In this document: piece by piece, positions 49,354 to 63,267 of the stretch
Numbering within the stretch: position 1 is the first letter of the stretch
How the letters are laid out: every line of letters starts with the position of its first letter
NCBI GenBank assembly: GCA_026929865.2
Contig: CM049397.1
Span: 26,664,198 to 26,728,197, forward strand
Direction: 5' to 3'
Source of the DNA: Hyperoplus lanceolatus
Lineage: Eukaryota; Chordata; Actinopteri; Uranoscopiformes; Ammodytidae
DNA: 64,000 nt
The notes under the pieces: generated by a model
Database searches by the model: none
Told to the model about the DNA's origin: nothing
The model's input: the letters and a program-made list of their open reading frames with translations, nothing else
Made by a program: the position numbers and the translations under genes

Positions 49354-52300
49354 TTTTTTGTCTTTGTAGGCCAATGTGCATTCTCCCTTCCCCCATCAGA
49401 GTTTCATTTATAGCTCTAATTACAATAAACAAGCAAGAACAACCAGGGATGAGGCCTCTCCCCACGCTCACACGGTTCTCACTCATTGGACATGACCACT
49501 CAAATGTCCGTCAATCACATATCTCGGGCTGACTATTTTCCGTGTTTTCAAAGTTGAAATTCAAAAACAATAATTCAAAAATTTAATTGTAAGATATTAA
49601 ATGATTTTCTCAAACCGGAATGAGTCTTCTGGGAATACTTACACAAGGTATTGTGAAACCTAAAATCATTGATATTATTATTGTTTTCTATTTATTTACA
49701 AATGTTTTCTGTTATCAGACCGTCATTCAGTCATAGGATGTCAGATGTCTGTGTGCTCTTGAGGTTTTGCCCATTTTAGCTTTAATCCTAGGTTCTATGA
49801 GAGATTAGGCCAGCAGTATGTCATTCATTTCAAAGGATCCACCTCATATTTTTATTCAAGGGTGAACTACTTCCACAGACGAACACACACACTTGTACAA
49901 AATGTTGGCAAGCACACACACAGTGCTGACCAGCTAACCAACCTCTTTGTCCACTGTCTCCCCCCAACAGTCCACAGTTGACCACAGTCATCAAATATCC
50001 CAGCTGACATGGAGTGCTGGTGGTCTGACCTCTCTCACAGTTACCATACACACATCCAACTGTACAGCTTCATTCTTAACAAGCCCACACATCCTTAACT
50101 ATCAAGATCAAAAGTCTAAGGAAGGAACAGTGCAATGTGGGAATCGGTATATAGGAACAGAACATGCTGAAATGGGAAGCTGAACATTGGATTTTCTCTC
50201 ACGATCCTTTTCACATGGCAGTGGTAGAATCACATGAAATCTGTTCCTCTTAATAGTCCACTCCACACTGAACGATGAGGATTGAGTGGTGAGAACATGC
50301 TTCCTGTGGGACTGGAACTTGGTGCAGGGCTACAGGGAGAGAGAGCTATATCAGGCGGATCTACTGATCCATGACGTCTCCTTCTGATCGCACTATGGAT
50401 GAACCTAATGGCAGACATTGACTGAGTGTTACAAAATCAATGGACAGCAGCAGGGCACGTGGGAGTTGACTACACGTGCATGCTGGCATGGTACACTCTG
50501 TGTGAGTGAGTGTGTTTGATACTGAGAGATGTCAGACTAGTAACAGTGAGCAGATGTGCCTTCATGTTCCAGGTGTCATTTCATCTGAAAAGTTACAGGC
50601 TTCAAAAAAGGGGAAAGATGCTGCCACCGATTAGACCAACTGATCTAAGGGCCAAGTGCCAAGCTTGGCGGTAAGCCCAATATGTCACTTACTAGAGGCC
50701 CTACTTCCAGAACTAAAAGGCAGTAGTAGAGTGAAAGTTTTAATACTCAATGATAAGCATATGAATGTATGCAGTATGACGGCTAAATGCTGCTTCACCA
50801 TGTTTAGTTTGGACTCTGGGCTGTACACTTACCATGGATCTAAGAGGCCTACTCGTTAATTTGTATTTGTTAAGCATATAAAGAGATGTGTTCTAGGCCT
50901 AAACTACTCGGATGATTAAATATCTAGTAGAGTAGACTGTCAATATGCCCTCACAACGTTTTCACATCAGCCATGTCTGATCATCACTGCCAAAAAAAAA
51001 AACAGTGAAAAGCCTGTCAATGAATCGAGAAGCCCATACTCCCCCCCTCCCCCCAGTTGATGGGAAAGGGCCCAGTTCTTAATAGCAGATAAAACAATGA
51101 CAGATTCCCTTACCAGTGCCACTTGGGTAAAGAGCTTTCTCCTTAAAGGCAGCCGCCACAGCTTTCAACACCAGCCCGCTACATTCCGAAACCCTTTGCA
51201 GTATTTTACACGCCTTGATTAGCTTTTACAAAGAAACAACATGACGCTTTGTGGACAATATATTAGTGGTACTTCAAATGCACAGACATTGTTATTCTTC
51301 TAACAGTTTATAAAATGGGAATGAGAAATGGGAGTCTCTTTTTTTTAAGTGAAGTGAAATGAAGTAAAATTCAACTGGTGGTCAAAGTGTTTCAGTTAAC
51401 CATCTGGGTTTGACTGTGTGAAACCTTATTAAAACCAAGTGAGCCAATACTGCTTTGTCTCTCCTAGTCTGGTCTTGCATGGTGCTATTGTTCTGTAGCC
51501 TTCTGAACCTGCAATTACCAACCTTTAGATAACAATGATCAAGAACTCATCTTGACTAATTATCTCTCTTTGACTCCCTTTCTCAGTTTCTCTCGCACAT
51601 GCATGTTTTTAGTTGTAACCTGCATTAGCTCACTTTTAAATCTCCCATATTTAACACTGTGTGTTTATTTTAACATCGCAGACAGCATGTGTAATGATAA
51701 TTTGAGCCCCGGCTGCTGTTAGTGTCCAACATGTGACCGCATCCTGCCAGACATCCACATTTTGTAACTCTAAATACCACAATGTCAGCATTTACTCTTA
51801 CTCTAGTTTCCTTTTCTTGCGACTATGATTGGATTTTTCTTCATGGAAGTACACATCAACCATATTTCTAATTAATGCAATGTACAGTCTGATTCTGTTC
51901 CAATTTGGATGGGCATAGTTTCTCAGTTTTCTTATTCTCAATGTACACAATGCAAACAATACATTTAAAAATAAGTTGTACATCTAATAACTTTTGTAAA
52001 AAAATCCAATTTGTTGTAAAACCGTGTCATAATATAATGTAATTGCATTAGCTTGACCCATAATGACATATACATAGATATTTCAAACTGATAAAGGGGT
52101 GTGTCGCAAGAGGAGAAAAAGAGTTGTTGCACTTTAAAATAGATCTAAGATTAGAACAGATCATGTTACATTGTGATGCATGTAATCAGTAGTGACGTGG
52201 AACTAGCCAACATATTGCTATCTGGCATGGCTGTAGGGATGGCGCCACTGCCAATTTTAACTATCGGATTACGCAATACTCTCCTCTTTCCCAACTCTTG

Positions 52301-54340
52301 ACCTTTTGATAAATATGACCAACATAAACAGGATTAACATATAGAACTGTATAACTTTGTCTCACTAAACAGATGTACAATGTATGTACAATCCTAAAGT
52401 CACTGTGTGTGATAGTGAAAAGGTGACTGTTGCATTTGCATCTAACCATATTCACTTTTGCCTCAGCATCCACCCATTTCTTTTTACAGTGTTCCACCAG
52501 ACAAAATATTGTACCTAAATCCGACATGACGTTCAAAACAAAACATGCATCTCTGCAAATTATTTCAGGCGATAAATAGAGTTTGAGCAGAGGTAAGTTG
52601 TTGTCTCTAGATGGATCACAAGCATTACTAAACACAAACAGGCTTCTCACCATGTGTAGCAGCAGTGGATAGTCTCACTGAGCATGTGTTTATGACTTCA
52701 CTTGTTATGATGAAAGCACTCAAGCAAGGTTGTCCTTGCCACAAATACACATTTTGGTCTGACAGATGACAGGGCTTGAGGTTTGGATTCAGATTGGGGA
52801 AGTACAGGAAAACAGAGTGCGTCTTTATAAATGTTTTCTATGTGTTTATATGTGAAGGAGTGAGTGGGTGATCTTAATCTTTAAAATCCTTTCTTACTTT
52901 AAGAAAATCCCACTCCCCCACTCTGTCTATTGAAAAGCTGTGCCGTAAACAGTTGTGTACATGACACAGCTTTTTGGGAACATTAAGCCTCCATACATCC
53001 TTGAAAATAAATTGTACTTATTAGTAAGATGTCTGTGATGACATAATCAATACATAATGCAAATGTACTTCAAGTTAACATTACAGTACACATATTGTAT
53101 ATATTTGCTACAGAGCAATGACACAAAGCTACTGCCCTGCTCTTGCAACACAGCTGGTTCAACCTAAAATCCTGCTGCTGACCAGGAAGATAACCATTCA
53201 TAGTTATGGATGAAGGTGTGGCACTGGATACGCCCCTGTACTGTGTGTCCTTGTTTTTATCTTCTGTAGATTTGTCATGTTAAGGGTCTATGTAGCCTAC
53301 TAAGATTCTTAATTGACAAAGTTATCTTGCTTGTGGTTAGTGGAAAAGGTGATGGTGAAGGTCAACCATTATCAGTGGATCAGACTCATGTTCAGAAGTT
53401 TCTGTTTCAGTGTATCTTTTCCTTCACCAGCTGTGGCCGTCTACCGACTCGCATACTCTTGGATTAAACAATTTGATGATATTTGTCCTAAATTGTGTTG
53501 AAATGTCCTGCCATTAAATGCCAACATTGTGGTTAAAAACAGTATCCCAGGGAAGTTCCTCTTGGTGGACTCCCGCTTGACATCACTATCCTAAGATTGC
53601 AACTCCCATGTGATGCCATTGCTCACCACTCCTATTAGCTCATTAACCAACAACAGGACCATTCAGCACAACGCCACTGATTGTGTAAAAAACTTGAGCT
53701 CGGTGCATGTTAAGTGAAAGAGTTTGGATTCTTTATTAGATCAATGTAATCTTTAATTAACACCTGTAAACTAAACACGTGAAAAACATATCCAATTTCG
53801 CTAGCATTTAGTGTGGTTAGGGTCAGGAAAACAAGTCATTGCTTTCTTCACATGAAACCACCAGTCATGTGGATTGACTCAGAGCAGCAAAGCTCAAACT
53901 GCAGACTGAGATCCTTGTGCTTTTCCAAATCACATTACGTGTTTACCTTAGAGGACATTTGCTTTGGCAATTACACATTTAAAGTTGCGATTGAAAGCAC
54001 ACTTTGGTACAGATAATCTGACAAAGTCCTGCTGATTTCATTGTGTTTGCTCGTGAAAAACTCCCCGCAATTAACACCAGTGCAGGAAAGTGAAGGACTG
54101 ATTAAGTCATCTTTTTCTAATTGGCCCTCTGGTGCAATGTATCTTCGGTAGAGTGCCATTTAGAGGACGGAAACATACCGCGAGAAGAGTTTGAACAACT
54201 CAGTTACGTGGAAGGAATAAGGAACCTTTTGTCTGTTATAAATCTTGTTAAAAACAGAAATAGGCAGAATAAAAAAAATAAGAAAATGCACAGGTTATAC
54301 ATGCACAAAAACACATTATGATAGCAGGAAGAAATTCCAG

Positions 54341-55959
54341 TTAAACATTTTAAAGTGGTTTATTAAAAATATGGTAAAAATAAATATGACACATCCGTTA
54401 TAGAGTAGGTTACATCATTCAGTGGAGACTAGAACACACTTGATAAGACACTTTTCTTCAGTACAAAACATAAGATTACAGTGGTTTTACTGTGACAGCT
54501 TTTTCGTACCTCCCATAGCTCGCCAGAGCATGTCAGAACAGCACCTTTTCCCTTACAGTAGATTCATTATTACAGTGTCAAACAAAGCAGGCCTATAGTA
54601 AATTATGTCAATAATGTGACGCAAGTTAAACAAGCTTATCATTGTTAAATAATTAATATAAATGCCAGCACTTATTTATCTCAAAGAAATAATAATTTTT
54701 TTGTGGTTTATCTAGGACCTGTCAGTTTTATTAAATATATCAGGTCGACATGTATGTTTTAGGGTTAGCTGCTCAATCTATTTAAAAGTTGGTATACTTA
54801 CCGACCTATTCCACTTTAGGGGCACCTATAAATAGATTACATAATACAACTGCCTACATACCAAATACATGTTTAATCACAGAGGTGAAGAGGAATAGCA
54901 CAAAAGGTAGATTTAGGTGTTCATTAGAGTCAGTGCCGTGATTTCCTGTGCACACATTTTAGAAAAATATAAATACTGATCATACTAAAATCAAATAAAA
55001 AAATATCAAAGAAAAGAGCTTACATTTGAACCAGTATACTTTTCAGGGCTAAACAGACCTGCTATCATAGTGGTACAGAACGAGCCATTTCAGTTTACAG
55101 CCATTCTGGGAAGCATTTGTAACAGGATTGCCAATTTCATAATTATGAATCTGTTCATGTTAAACAAAGACCTCAATTATTGACAATACATGCAACCCAC
55201 ATTAAAAGGTAACATGAATTACATGACTGTTAACAAAATACCTGAGTTTACAAAAAGTTGCTATACTATAATATATTATACATAACAACACTATAAAATA
55301 TGCACAATCAATTGAAATGTTTGGACAGGACATCTTTGTGCTTATGTCAGAAATAGTAATTCACAGTTTCAATCTTCTATTAATCTCATCGTCCACTCTG
55401 ATGATGATCATAGCCCATAATGGAAGAGTTTTTAACGTGCATGAGGACCAGATAACAATGTGAGTGATTGAAAATTGGCGATTGATTGGCTTTGCTTTGA
55501 TTTTCATCCACCCTTAAAGCTCTGTGGATTCATTTTTGGACACTATTGATCAGAAGAACTCAAACTGGACACACAAACAGTCTTGTCTTTACATACAGTA
55601 TTACGGACTTATAAAGCTGTTATCTCTAAAGTAGCTAGCAAACAATTGCCTACTTACAGACACAGAGCAACATTATCTTCATATTTGAGTTGTGTGCCAT
55701 GTGTGACCTGTTAGCTCAGGTTAAGCCTCTACCAACTTGTGACTGAGTTTTTGTCTTCCTTTCTTTCTAGTTTCTATTTTTTTCTGGTTGTTATTGGGTT
55801 GTTATTTCCACCTACTGTTGCTGAGTTTGAAAGGGTTGGAACTCATTTATTTGGTAATATATCCATACAAACCAAAACAACAAGCTAATAGATGCAAATG
55901 GTCCAACAGAGTTGGTGGATTATTATGGTATCAATAGCTAAAAGTTGGTTTGTGGAAGA
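54341..55959 (-). other. cspg4: Probable 3' UTR of the CSPG4-like gene
   Basis: AT-rich, open-frame-poor sequence downstream of the stop codon on the - strand. Candidate polyadenylation signals (AATAAA on the - strand, TTTATT as written) lie near 55847 and 54357, among others. The true end cannot be fixed from sequence alone. Confidence 0.35.
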
Positions 55960-58013
55960 TCATACCCAGTACTGATTTTTCTGCAAAGTGGGAGTGGGTG
56001 TTTGAATAATTTGGGAAGATGGCACAGAGGAACCATTGCTCCAAGAACTTACGAACATGTTTGAATCAATACTGTTATAAGCTAAACCCTGATTTGGAGT
56101 TAAGAACCGATCAAGTAAAGGACTACCTGGGCAGGAGGGGCTTAGTTGAGTGACAGTCACCGTGGGAACCGTTGTGCTCCTCTGGGTCTGACCCAGGTAG
56201 GACTGACTGCCCTCAAGTCCAGGGGAAGGTGGCTCAGCAGCAGGGCTCTGCTTTCTTTGCCTGTGGTGTCGTAGATAAACCACCAGGACTACGAAGATGA
56301 TTACGAGCAACAGCAGGGCCAGAAGTGGTAAGATAACCAGGAGAGGATTGGAGGTCTTTTGAGGGTAGGACTCTACACGAACTGGTGTGTTCCTAAAGGG
56401 AAAATGATCTGGTCCACGCGTTGGTTTGCCAAGAGTTGTACTGAAAATGCTAGTTCTATTTGAGTTACCCCAGCGGTTGCGCCTCTTGAATTTCTGCTGG
56501 TTTTTGCTTGGTAGCTCGGTGGATAAGTACGCTGTAGACGGGACTGGTAAAGTAGTCCCCTTTTTAGAATTCTGGATTGCTGTCTGAGGAACAGAGGATG
56601 TGGTTGGAAACAGACTTTTTGTGGTCGGGAAAAGTCCTGGGTCATATGGCACAACTGTAAAGTGGAACTCCCCTTTAGCAGGTTGAATGTTATCAGCTTT
56701 CAATACAAACATCAGTGAGTCATTTAGTTCTTGAACTCCAGTCATGTTGGCATTCAGCTCCAAGACTACCTTCCCCTCCATCAACTCCTGAAAGGTGAAG
56801 GACTCAGCTGGTATAGCTTTCTTGGACATTTTAGGTTTCTTCAGAATCACCTTCCCATACTTAGGATGGGAGATAATTTCAAAAACAGGGTCACTTTCAC
56901 TGATATTAGCCAGTTCTGAGGCATTGAAAAAGTTGGTGTTGAGTTTGACAGCAATGCCATTGGGAATCCTCAAACCTTTGCCGAACTGGATCAAAGGTCT
57001 GACCATTATGTTAAACAGCTGGCTAGTCAGATTAGCTTCTGAGGTGAAGGCAGTGAACTCAAAGCTGTCTTCTGCAGAGGAAAGGGAGGTCATATGGTAG
57101 GTCAACCTTCCAGCCTGTAGATCCTCCTGTTCGAACTGTGTCACCTCTTGGTTGTCCCTCAGAAGTTTGCCAAATTTTGGAGGCCTTGTAACCTGGTAGT
57201 GAATTGTGATGTTTTTCCCATTGGACTCGGCAGCAAGGTTGTCCTGGGTAAGTGCAACTGTAGATTTGCCTTGTTCCAATGCCACCCCAGTGAAGTTGAC
57301 CAAAGAAATCATGATTTCGGTCACTTCTAGGTTAAAGAGTTTATATATCGGTTTATGATGGCCATCTGTGACACTGAAGTAGAACACACCCGAGACAGAG
57401 CTTCCATCATGGATGAAATAGACGCTTTTGCTGTTGATCTGGGCTTGGGTGAATGCCACTATCGACTCATTCAAACTTCCTTCAAGAGCCAGGTAACCAT
57501 TGTTTGGCTTACTAATCACAGAGAACTTAATATCAGCAGGAGGATTGTCTAAGTCTTCAACTTTGAGATTTTCAGGACTGAGGGCTACTGTATCTCCTTG
57601 TACCACCCTCAGACTTGGAGCTTTGGTTTTTAGCAAAGGTGGCTGATCATTTACAGGTGTGATTGTAATGTTAAAACTCTCCTCAACAACATCATCGTCA
57701 TCTTGAGGACGATGCGCTGTTTTGCCCTTAGGATTTAGCCATGCACTGAACACAAAATTATCCAGCATTGTCTCTGAGTTGTCGTGCTTGTAGGTTATTC
57801 CGTATTTGTTAACGATGAACTGGGAGAAATTAGGTTTCTCCTTGGTGAGGTTTCTTTCACCCACCACTATGACACCATGTTGAGGCAGAGACGTCACTTG
57901 GAACCAGACCTCATGGGAGCTCCGCTGAGGTGTAGGCAGCTTGGAAATCAGGTTAGAGGCATCCAGCTTGGATTCATCAATGATGACACTTTCCCCTTCT
58001 GTTACATCGGCAC
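55960..58013 (-). CDS. cspg4: CSPG4/NG2-like proteoglycan, last coding exon
   Basis: This exon encodes the last 683 residues of a type I transmembrane chondroitin-sulfate proteoglycan of the CSPG4 (NG2) family, which binds matrix and growth factors and signals from the cell surface. It contains the last CSPG repeats (ITPVNDQPPLL, LSPENLKVEDLDNPP, GYLALEG), several N-glycosylation sequons, and a Ser/Thr-rich juxtamembrane stretch (LFPTTKSLFPTTSSVPQT). One membrane segment follows (PLLVILPLLALLLLVIIFVV, about 56272-56346). The 103-residue cytoplasmic tail ends in QYWV, the PDZ ligand of CSPG4. The acceptor TTGCCAG precedes 58013; the exon enters in phase 1. The stop TGA is at 55960-55962. The tail is longer than I recall for human CSPG4 (about 76 residues). 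It may be the CSPG4 ohnolog often called cspg4b in fish. Confidence 0.93.
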
Positions 58014-58545
58014 CTGGCAACAAGCAGACATTAGGTTTATCTTCAAGGACAATATTGATAATAATTATTCAAAGTAAAAAATAAAAAGCAAAAAAACAAA
58101 AACAAGAGCATAGTCAGTGGTTTTTCAGCAATGTTAGCAGCACAGCTCTAGGGACAGACATAAGTCTTTTGATCGATTGTTCCATCACTTTGGTCCAGAC
58201 TGAAATAACTCAGTGAAAAGTAATGGAAGCATTGAAATCTATATGCCAGATTGCCCAGGAATAAGACCTGTTAATCTTCCAAATTTTATTTAGAATTTTA
58301 CAGCAATTTTGTTTTGGGATTAATTAATCAATCTATTTAACCCTCAATTTTTCACTTATAATGAAGTCAAAAATGTTTGTACTTTGTCTCTGGTGCACAT
58401 AAGTTAATATAGATATGTTAGTACCTCGCAAAACTAAGATGATTAACAAAGTTAATGTCATACCTGCTTTACATTTGAAAGCATGTTTGCATACCAACAT
58501 AAGCATTTAGCTCAAAGCACCACTGCTGTAGAATCTTGTTCATAC

Positions 58546-58729
58546 CTGTATTTGCAAGCAGGACTGAGTTGTGTTCAGGCCCAGTATTATCATAGGAAAT
58601 GTCTATTTTGAAAGTCTGGCCATCCAGAGAAGTAGGCGGTGATGTCACAGAGAAGGTCATGGAGTCCATGGCTTCCCAGCCCACAGACTCTATGGGGGTT
58701 TGAATATAAATAATCTCTTTTTTGTCCAC
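58546..58729 (-). CDS. cspg4: CSPG4/NG2-like, penultimate coding exon
   Basis: The exon starts GTGGACAAAAAAGAG after a TACTTGTAG acceptor and ends AATACAG/GTATGA, phase 0 in and phase 1 out. It encodes part of a CSPG repeat: VDKKEIIYIQTPIESVG, SMTFSVTSPPTSL, FKIDISYDNTGPEHNSVLL. Splicing to the last exon gives ANTG|ADVTEGESV. Phases match on both sides. Confidence 0.9.
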
Positions 58730-59256
58730 CTACAAGTACAAAAACACCAAAAATCCTTAGGTAAACCATGATCCAAATAAATTAACCACAACTTATTTGC
58801 CTGACACAAAGGTCAGCCTTCCCTTAAGTGAATTGATGGTTTAATCAACTCTATAAACGGTTCAGTGGCCTCAATATTTCTTCCCCATTCAGAAAGACAT
58901 TACTATGGTACGTATAAGATTTTCTCATAAAATTTAAATCTGCGTTGCTCAGCAGTAAACTAAGTGCAAAGAGCATTGCAGCTTTTACTGAGTCAGATAA
59001 TAATCCATCAGATATAATTGATAACATAAAAGCCTTACATGCTCCATTCAGCTCAAGAAGCACAAAGTCAATTTACTGAATGGGGATGCAGAATATAAAT
59101 TATTCATACCGTGGAAATCTGGCAACTTTCCACATGAATGGAGCAACCTTAATGTTAATCTTAAACTGGTTCACATCCCATGCATTTCAAATTATAAAAT
59201 ATTTTTTACTTAAAATGAGTCATACGTGTTTATACAACCTCCAGTATTTTACTTAC

Positions 59257-59429
59257 CATGTCTTGTGTGAAAGTGGAGATATCCACTGTCGAGTTATCAG
59301 GCTGCCTGATCACCAGACGCCCCAGTTTAAGATGCCGAATCACCCTGAATGTAATGATGCGGCTTGAGGTGTTGCTGATGTCATTGGTCACTGCTTGTAA
59401 ATTCTTATTTGTGATTGGTGTAGCAGAGC
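59257..59429 (-). CDS. cspg4: CSPG4/NG2-like, internal coding exon
   Basis: The acceptor TTTTCCTCTAG precedes GCTCTGCTACACC, and the exon ends GACATG/GTAAGT. It enters in phase 1 and leaves in phase 0. It encodes SATPITNKNLQAVTND, ITFRVIRHLKLGRLVI and FTQDM, the start of a CSPG repeat. The joined junction FPG|SATPI aligns with the CPG-SVQPL type junction of human CSPG4. Confidence 0.9.
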
Positions 59430-62286
59430 CTAGAGGAAAAAGATGTGTCATTGAATTAAGATAAGATAATATAACATTATGTTCTGTCACAAAGTAACAG
59501 AAATGTTCCTTTGACAACGCCTACAGTGACACAATAATGCACATTTGGAAACACACACAAACCCCTTCCAACACACATGTGTAAAACAAGACTAAGACAG
59601 TAAAATTAAGAAAATGACTGCAAATGTAGCTTGGATAATTGATCATGGAACTGTAACCATCGAAAAAAAAGTATCATTGTCTAGTCTGGTGTTAAGTTGA
59701 GCTGTAACCGCACTGTTAAAACTCTTCTGCAGCTTCATCAAATGTTGCAACTTTTCTCCACTGCAAGTGTTTCACATCTTTTTGACTCCCAATTTATGCA
59801 AAACATACCCTGGAACACACTGATGAGATTCCTTTGATGTGTCAAATTAATACTGCACTGCAGACATCACAGACTTTTTACAGCACTTTCCTACAGTGTT
59901 ACATAAAATCAAAACAAGAAATTAAAAGTGGATCAGCTCCTTGCAGACACAAAAGTCCTCCACTTGGGGAAAATGTTCAGAGAAGCACCTCTGGTGCACG
60001 ATGACTAACACTGACTACTGAGAGCGTCTTTTCTTTTGAGGATGAATTTCAAAGATTTCCAAAGCTCTGCTTCCACAGTAAAGATCAAAAGGATCTGCTA
60101 AATTAATAGTGATAGACAATGGAATGATGGAGGGTAAGAGGTGTTGAAGCACAGGGAAATGCATTCATCATCACTTGTTTTGAGAACTCCCACCATTATT
60201 TTCTGTCTCTCATGGGAAATGTCCCTCAGACAGATGGGCTTTCTTTTCTTTTTACAATGAAATCCATCTTGCTCTACAACTGTACAAGATGGGTTTCGCT
60301 GTAACATCAGATATTTGTCCAGCATTTTTTGATAGTAGTATGTACATATATACAATGTAGAAATGCTCACAGGAATATGATCATAATATTTAACACATCC
60401 ACAATACTTTTTTTTATTAGCTTTTAGTCTTTGCCTGTGGGCGAGAAATTTGCCACTTTTGGGAAAAAGCAAACGTTGTGTGAAACATTTTATCAACTGC
60501 GCAAACAATGCACAATAAATACTCACACTGCGAAGTTCATGCTTTTAAGACATAATAACAAAAGTAAGTATGGGTAAAAGAAGAATACATCTACATGTAC
60601 TGTAACGAAGAGAAACTATATTTGACTATCATTAAGGCACCACTTTGCTTCAGCAGAAGTGCTTGTCACTGTCAGGTGGTTAAACAGCTTTGGAAAACCC
60701 CTCTCCGCACACCTTTCTGACAATGGCATCCGACCATTTCTGTAGCCTTCCAAAACCTGCAATCAGCAGATTGTAAAATAGAAATGAGCTTAACATGCAG
60801 CAGCAAGCAGGATGAGTGCTTGGAAATTTTATTTTAACCTGGGTTTCGCCTCATACAGGTGACACACAGGCTGTCACACCATAATGGTGACTGTTATTAT
60901 TCCTTACATTCCCACTGTGGCCATGTAATAGAAACAACACATTGCATTAAATAAAGTGTTTTTCAGAAGAGCTTGACAGAATATCGATTTCCCTCATTCC
61001 AAGAATCACTTACGCATGTATTGTGTGGTATTTGCAGGTGACACCACTCTGACTTGCTGCCTGAATGCTTGCAGGTAAACAATGTTTTTTAAACAACCAT
61101 ATTATACAACCATCTTTGAACAGTTTCAGCAGTGCACCCAGACATTTGAGGATGATGTAAAGAAGATAAGAAAACTAAATCTCACCTCCACAGTGTGAAC
61201 GTGTTTCATGTCAACCCGGACCTCACCCCTTCAAAACCCTTCTTTGTCAGTAAAGGCCCCCCCGCCCCCCTTCTGCCCTGCCTGGCACAAAGCACAAACG
61301 GGGCTGCCACAGACAGACAGTGGTACAGCTTTTCAAACACCCACTCACCCTGTGGTTGGGAAGCTCAGCAGAGCGTGCCAGTTGGCAGTTTGCTGTACTC
61401 ACAATCTTTTTGTTCCGCCTAATTCACAAACACGACCACTGTAAATCCCATCTTGAAAATGTGTTTGCAGACACAGACAACTCCCAGTAAGCCTATTTTT
61501 AGCTCCTGTGTTTTAAAAGTAGCTTACTGTATATCAAAACATTACGCAATGGCAGCAGCTGATTCACCAGTCTGGTATTTGGGTAAATGACTTGGCTGTT
61601 GGAAAGGTGCTTTTGTTTAACCAAAGAGAATCTGGGCAGAGACTATAGTCGAAGTGAACATACAAGCAGGTTTAATCTTACAAATGACAGCAAAAGAGAG
61701 GGCAATGTGTGACAAACTCACACTTCAAAGTCTTGAAAAAAGAAGCAAAAAAGAGGAAATCAATAATTTGCATTTATAGTACAACTAAAAAGAGTCTGTG
61801 TGAGTTGATGACCCAGAGGCAGACACAAATATGTTTTTTTTCAGTTCATTTTTGAGGAAGCAGCTATGTGGATTCATCATGCCACAAAAGCCTACCAAAA
61901 GAGAATTCCTTGTGATCTCATATTGTGAGATCGGAAAAAAAAACACAGCTAAAAGTTGTGGTTTGAAATTGTATTTGTACTCAAATGAAACCAGAGACCA
62001 GCCTGACTATAGATGCTGATTTGGGGGCCATATTTCAGTACTGTACTTTCTGTATTTGTACATTTATGACTCATTTTCAAACCCTGTTTTATGTTTTGGA
62101 GCTGAGTGCAATAGAGTAGGGAAAACTATAAAGAGAAGCACTTGCACATTGATCAATTATTTATCCAAATAAAGAATTGATGGGTTTGTTTGATTTCTTT
62201 GATGAGATTTGTTGACAATAACTTAAAAAAAGGATAATGTGAGCCATATTCTTTAATGCTGAGACTCTACTCAGAGGGCGATTTAC

Positions 62287-62418
62287 CTGGAAACACTTTG
62301 AGTGGACGGTTTTTCTCCAAACTGAGAACTAAGGCTCTAGCAGTGATGCTGAAGATCTGCCTGGGAGTGAAGTTCACACCATCGTTGACTTGGAAGTTGA
62401 ATCCTCCAGACATGGCCC
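62287..62418 (-). CDS. cspg4: CSPG4/NG2-like, small internal coding exon
   Basis: The acceptor GCAATTTCAG precedes GGGCCATGTCTGG; the donor is CCAG/GTAAAT at 62287/62286. The exon is 132 nt, phase 1 in and out. It encodes AMSGGFNFQVNDGVNFT, PRQIFSITARALVLSLEKN and RPLKVFPG, matching the end of a CSPG repeat followed by the start of the next. It is on the opposite strand from the only long open frame here, so it is easy to miss. Confidence 0.87.
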
Positions 62419-63068
62419 CTGAAATTGCAATGAACCAAAATAATTGGTCAAGAAGACTGAAAGAACATTGTTAGATTGTCTGTGAATAAACAATAACTGC
62501 ATCTTAGTTTAGCCAAAACACTTTCACTTTGTTTTCGGCTAATGGAAAAGTTACAAAGAAGACGTGCCTGGTTTCTGCAAAATACAGATACAAAAGGACC
62601 TGTTCAGCATTTCCGATTCTGGCCCCACGAAGAACTGCAATGCCAGCTAAAAATTATTATTCTCGTAAGGAATACTCAATCAATACCATTCGTCAATGCT
62701 ACTGTAGGTGTGTGTGTGTAAAAAAGAAAATACATTCTTAAACATTTAGGGTGGGGCGAGTCCCTTGCCAACTATGATTGCAATCTTTCCTGGTGGTACA
62801 AGTACAGACAAAGAAAAAGTAGATAGGAATCAGAACAGTAGGCAGAAACCTGAGCTGTGGGTTGGCACAAGTAAAAAGGCAAATCAAACCATTAGGAATT
62901 GTCAACAGCAGCTTCTAGTGGAGGCAAAAGGAACAACAACAGGACCACTCTATATGGTTTTTCTTGATCTCTCCCGTATGACCTATGTCACTGCTGTTTT
63001 ATGCTCTTTGTATCCATGCAAATTAAAATAGATTTACTGATTTTATTTATTTATTTATTTATTTTTAC

Positions 63069-63267
63069 CTTTGTGAACAAATAGTAGCTGTCCCTGGTCT
63101 ATGTGTGCCTGGGTGAAGTTGAGCACTGCCTTCATGGGGGCGCTCTTCAGGGCCAGGTGTCCGTTGCTGGGAGGGACCACCATGAAGTACAGCTCCTCTG
63201 GGGGAGAGTCCAGGTCCTGCGCTCTCAGATCCTCCGGCCTGATCTCCGTCACTGACGACACCCAAAC
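63069..63267 (-). CDS. cspg4: CSPG4/NG2-like, internal coding exon
   Basis: The acceptor CTTTTGTCGCAG precedes GTTTGGGTGTCG and the donor is CACAAAG/GTAAAA. Phase 0 in, phase 1 out. It encodes VWVSSVTEIRPEDLRAQDLD, SPPEELYFMVVPPSNGHLAL and VLNFTQAHIDQGQLLFVHKG, a classic CSPG repeat. The next exon continues HKG|AMSGG in frame. The five exons seen total 2742 nt (913 residues plus stop). Upstream exons lie beyond 63267; none was identified with confidence before the window ends. Confidence 0.9.

Larger units (their letters stand above)
58014..63068 (-). other. cspg4: Introns of the CSPG4-like gene
   Basis: Four introns separate the exons listed: 58014-58545, 58730-59256, 59430-62286 and 62419-63068. 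All use GT-AG borders with matching phases. No mobile element with clear ends was recognised in them; the 2.9-kb intron is AT-rich and otherwise featureless. Confidence 0.75.
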
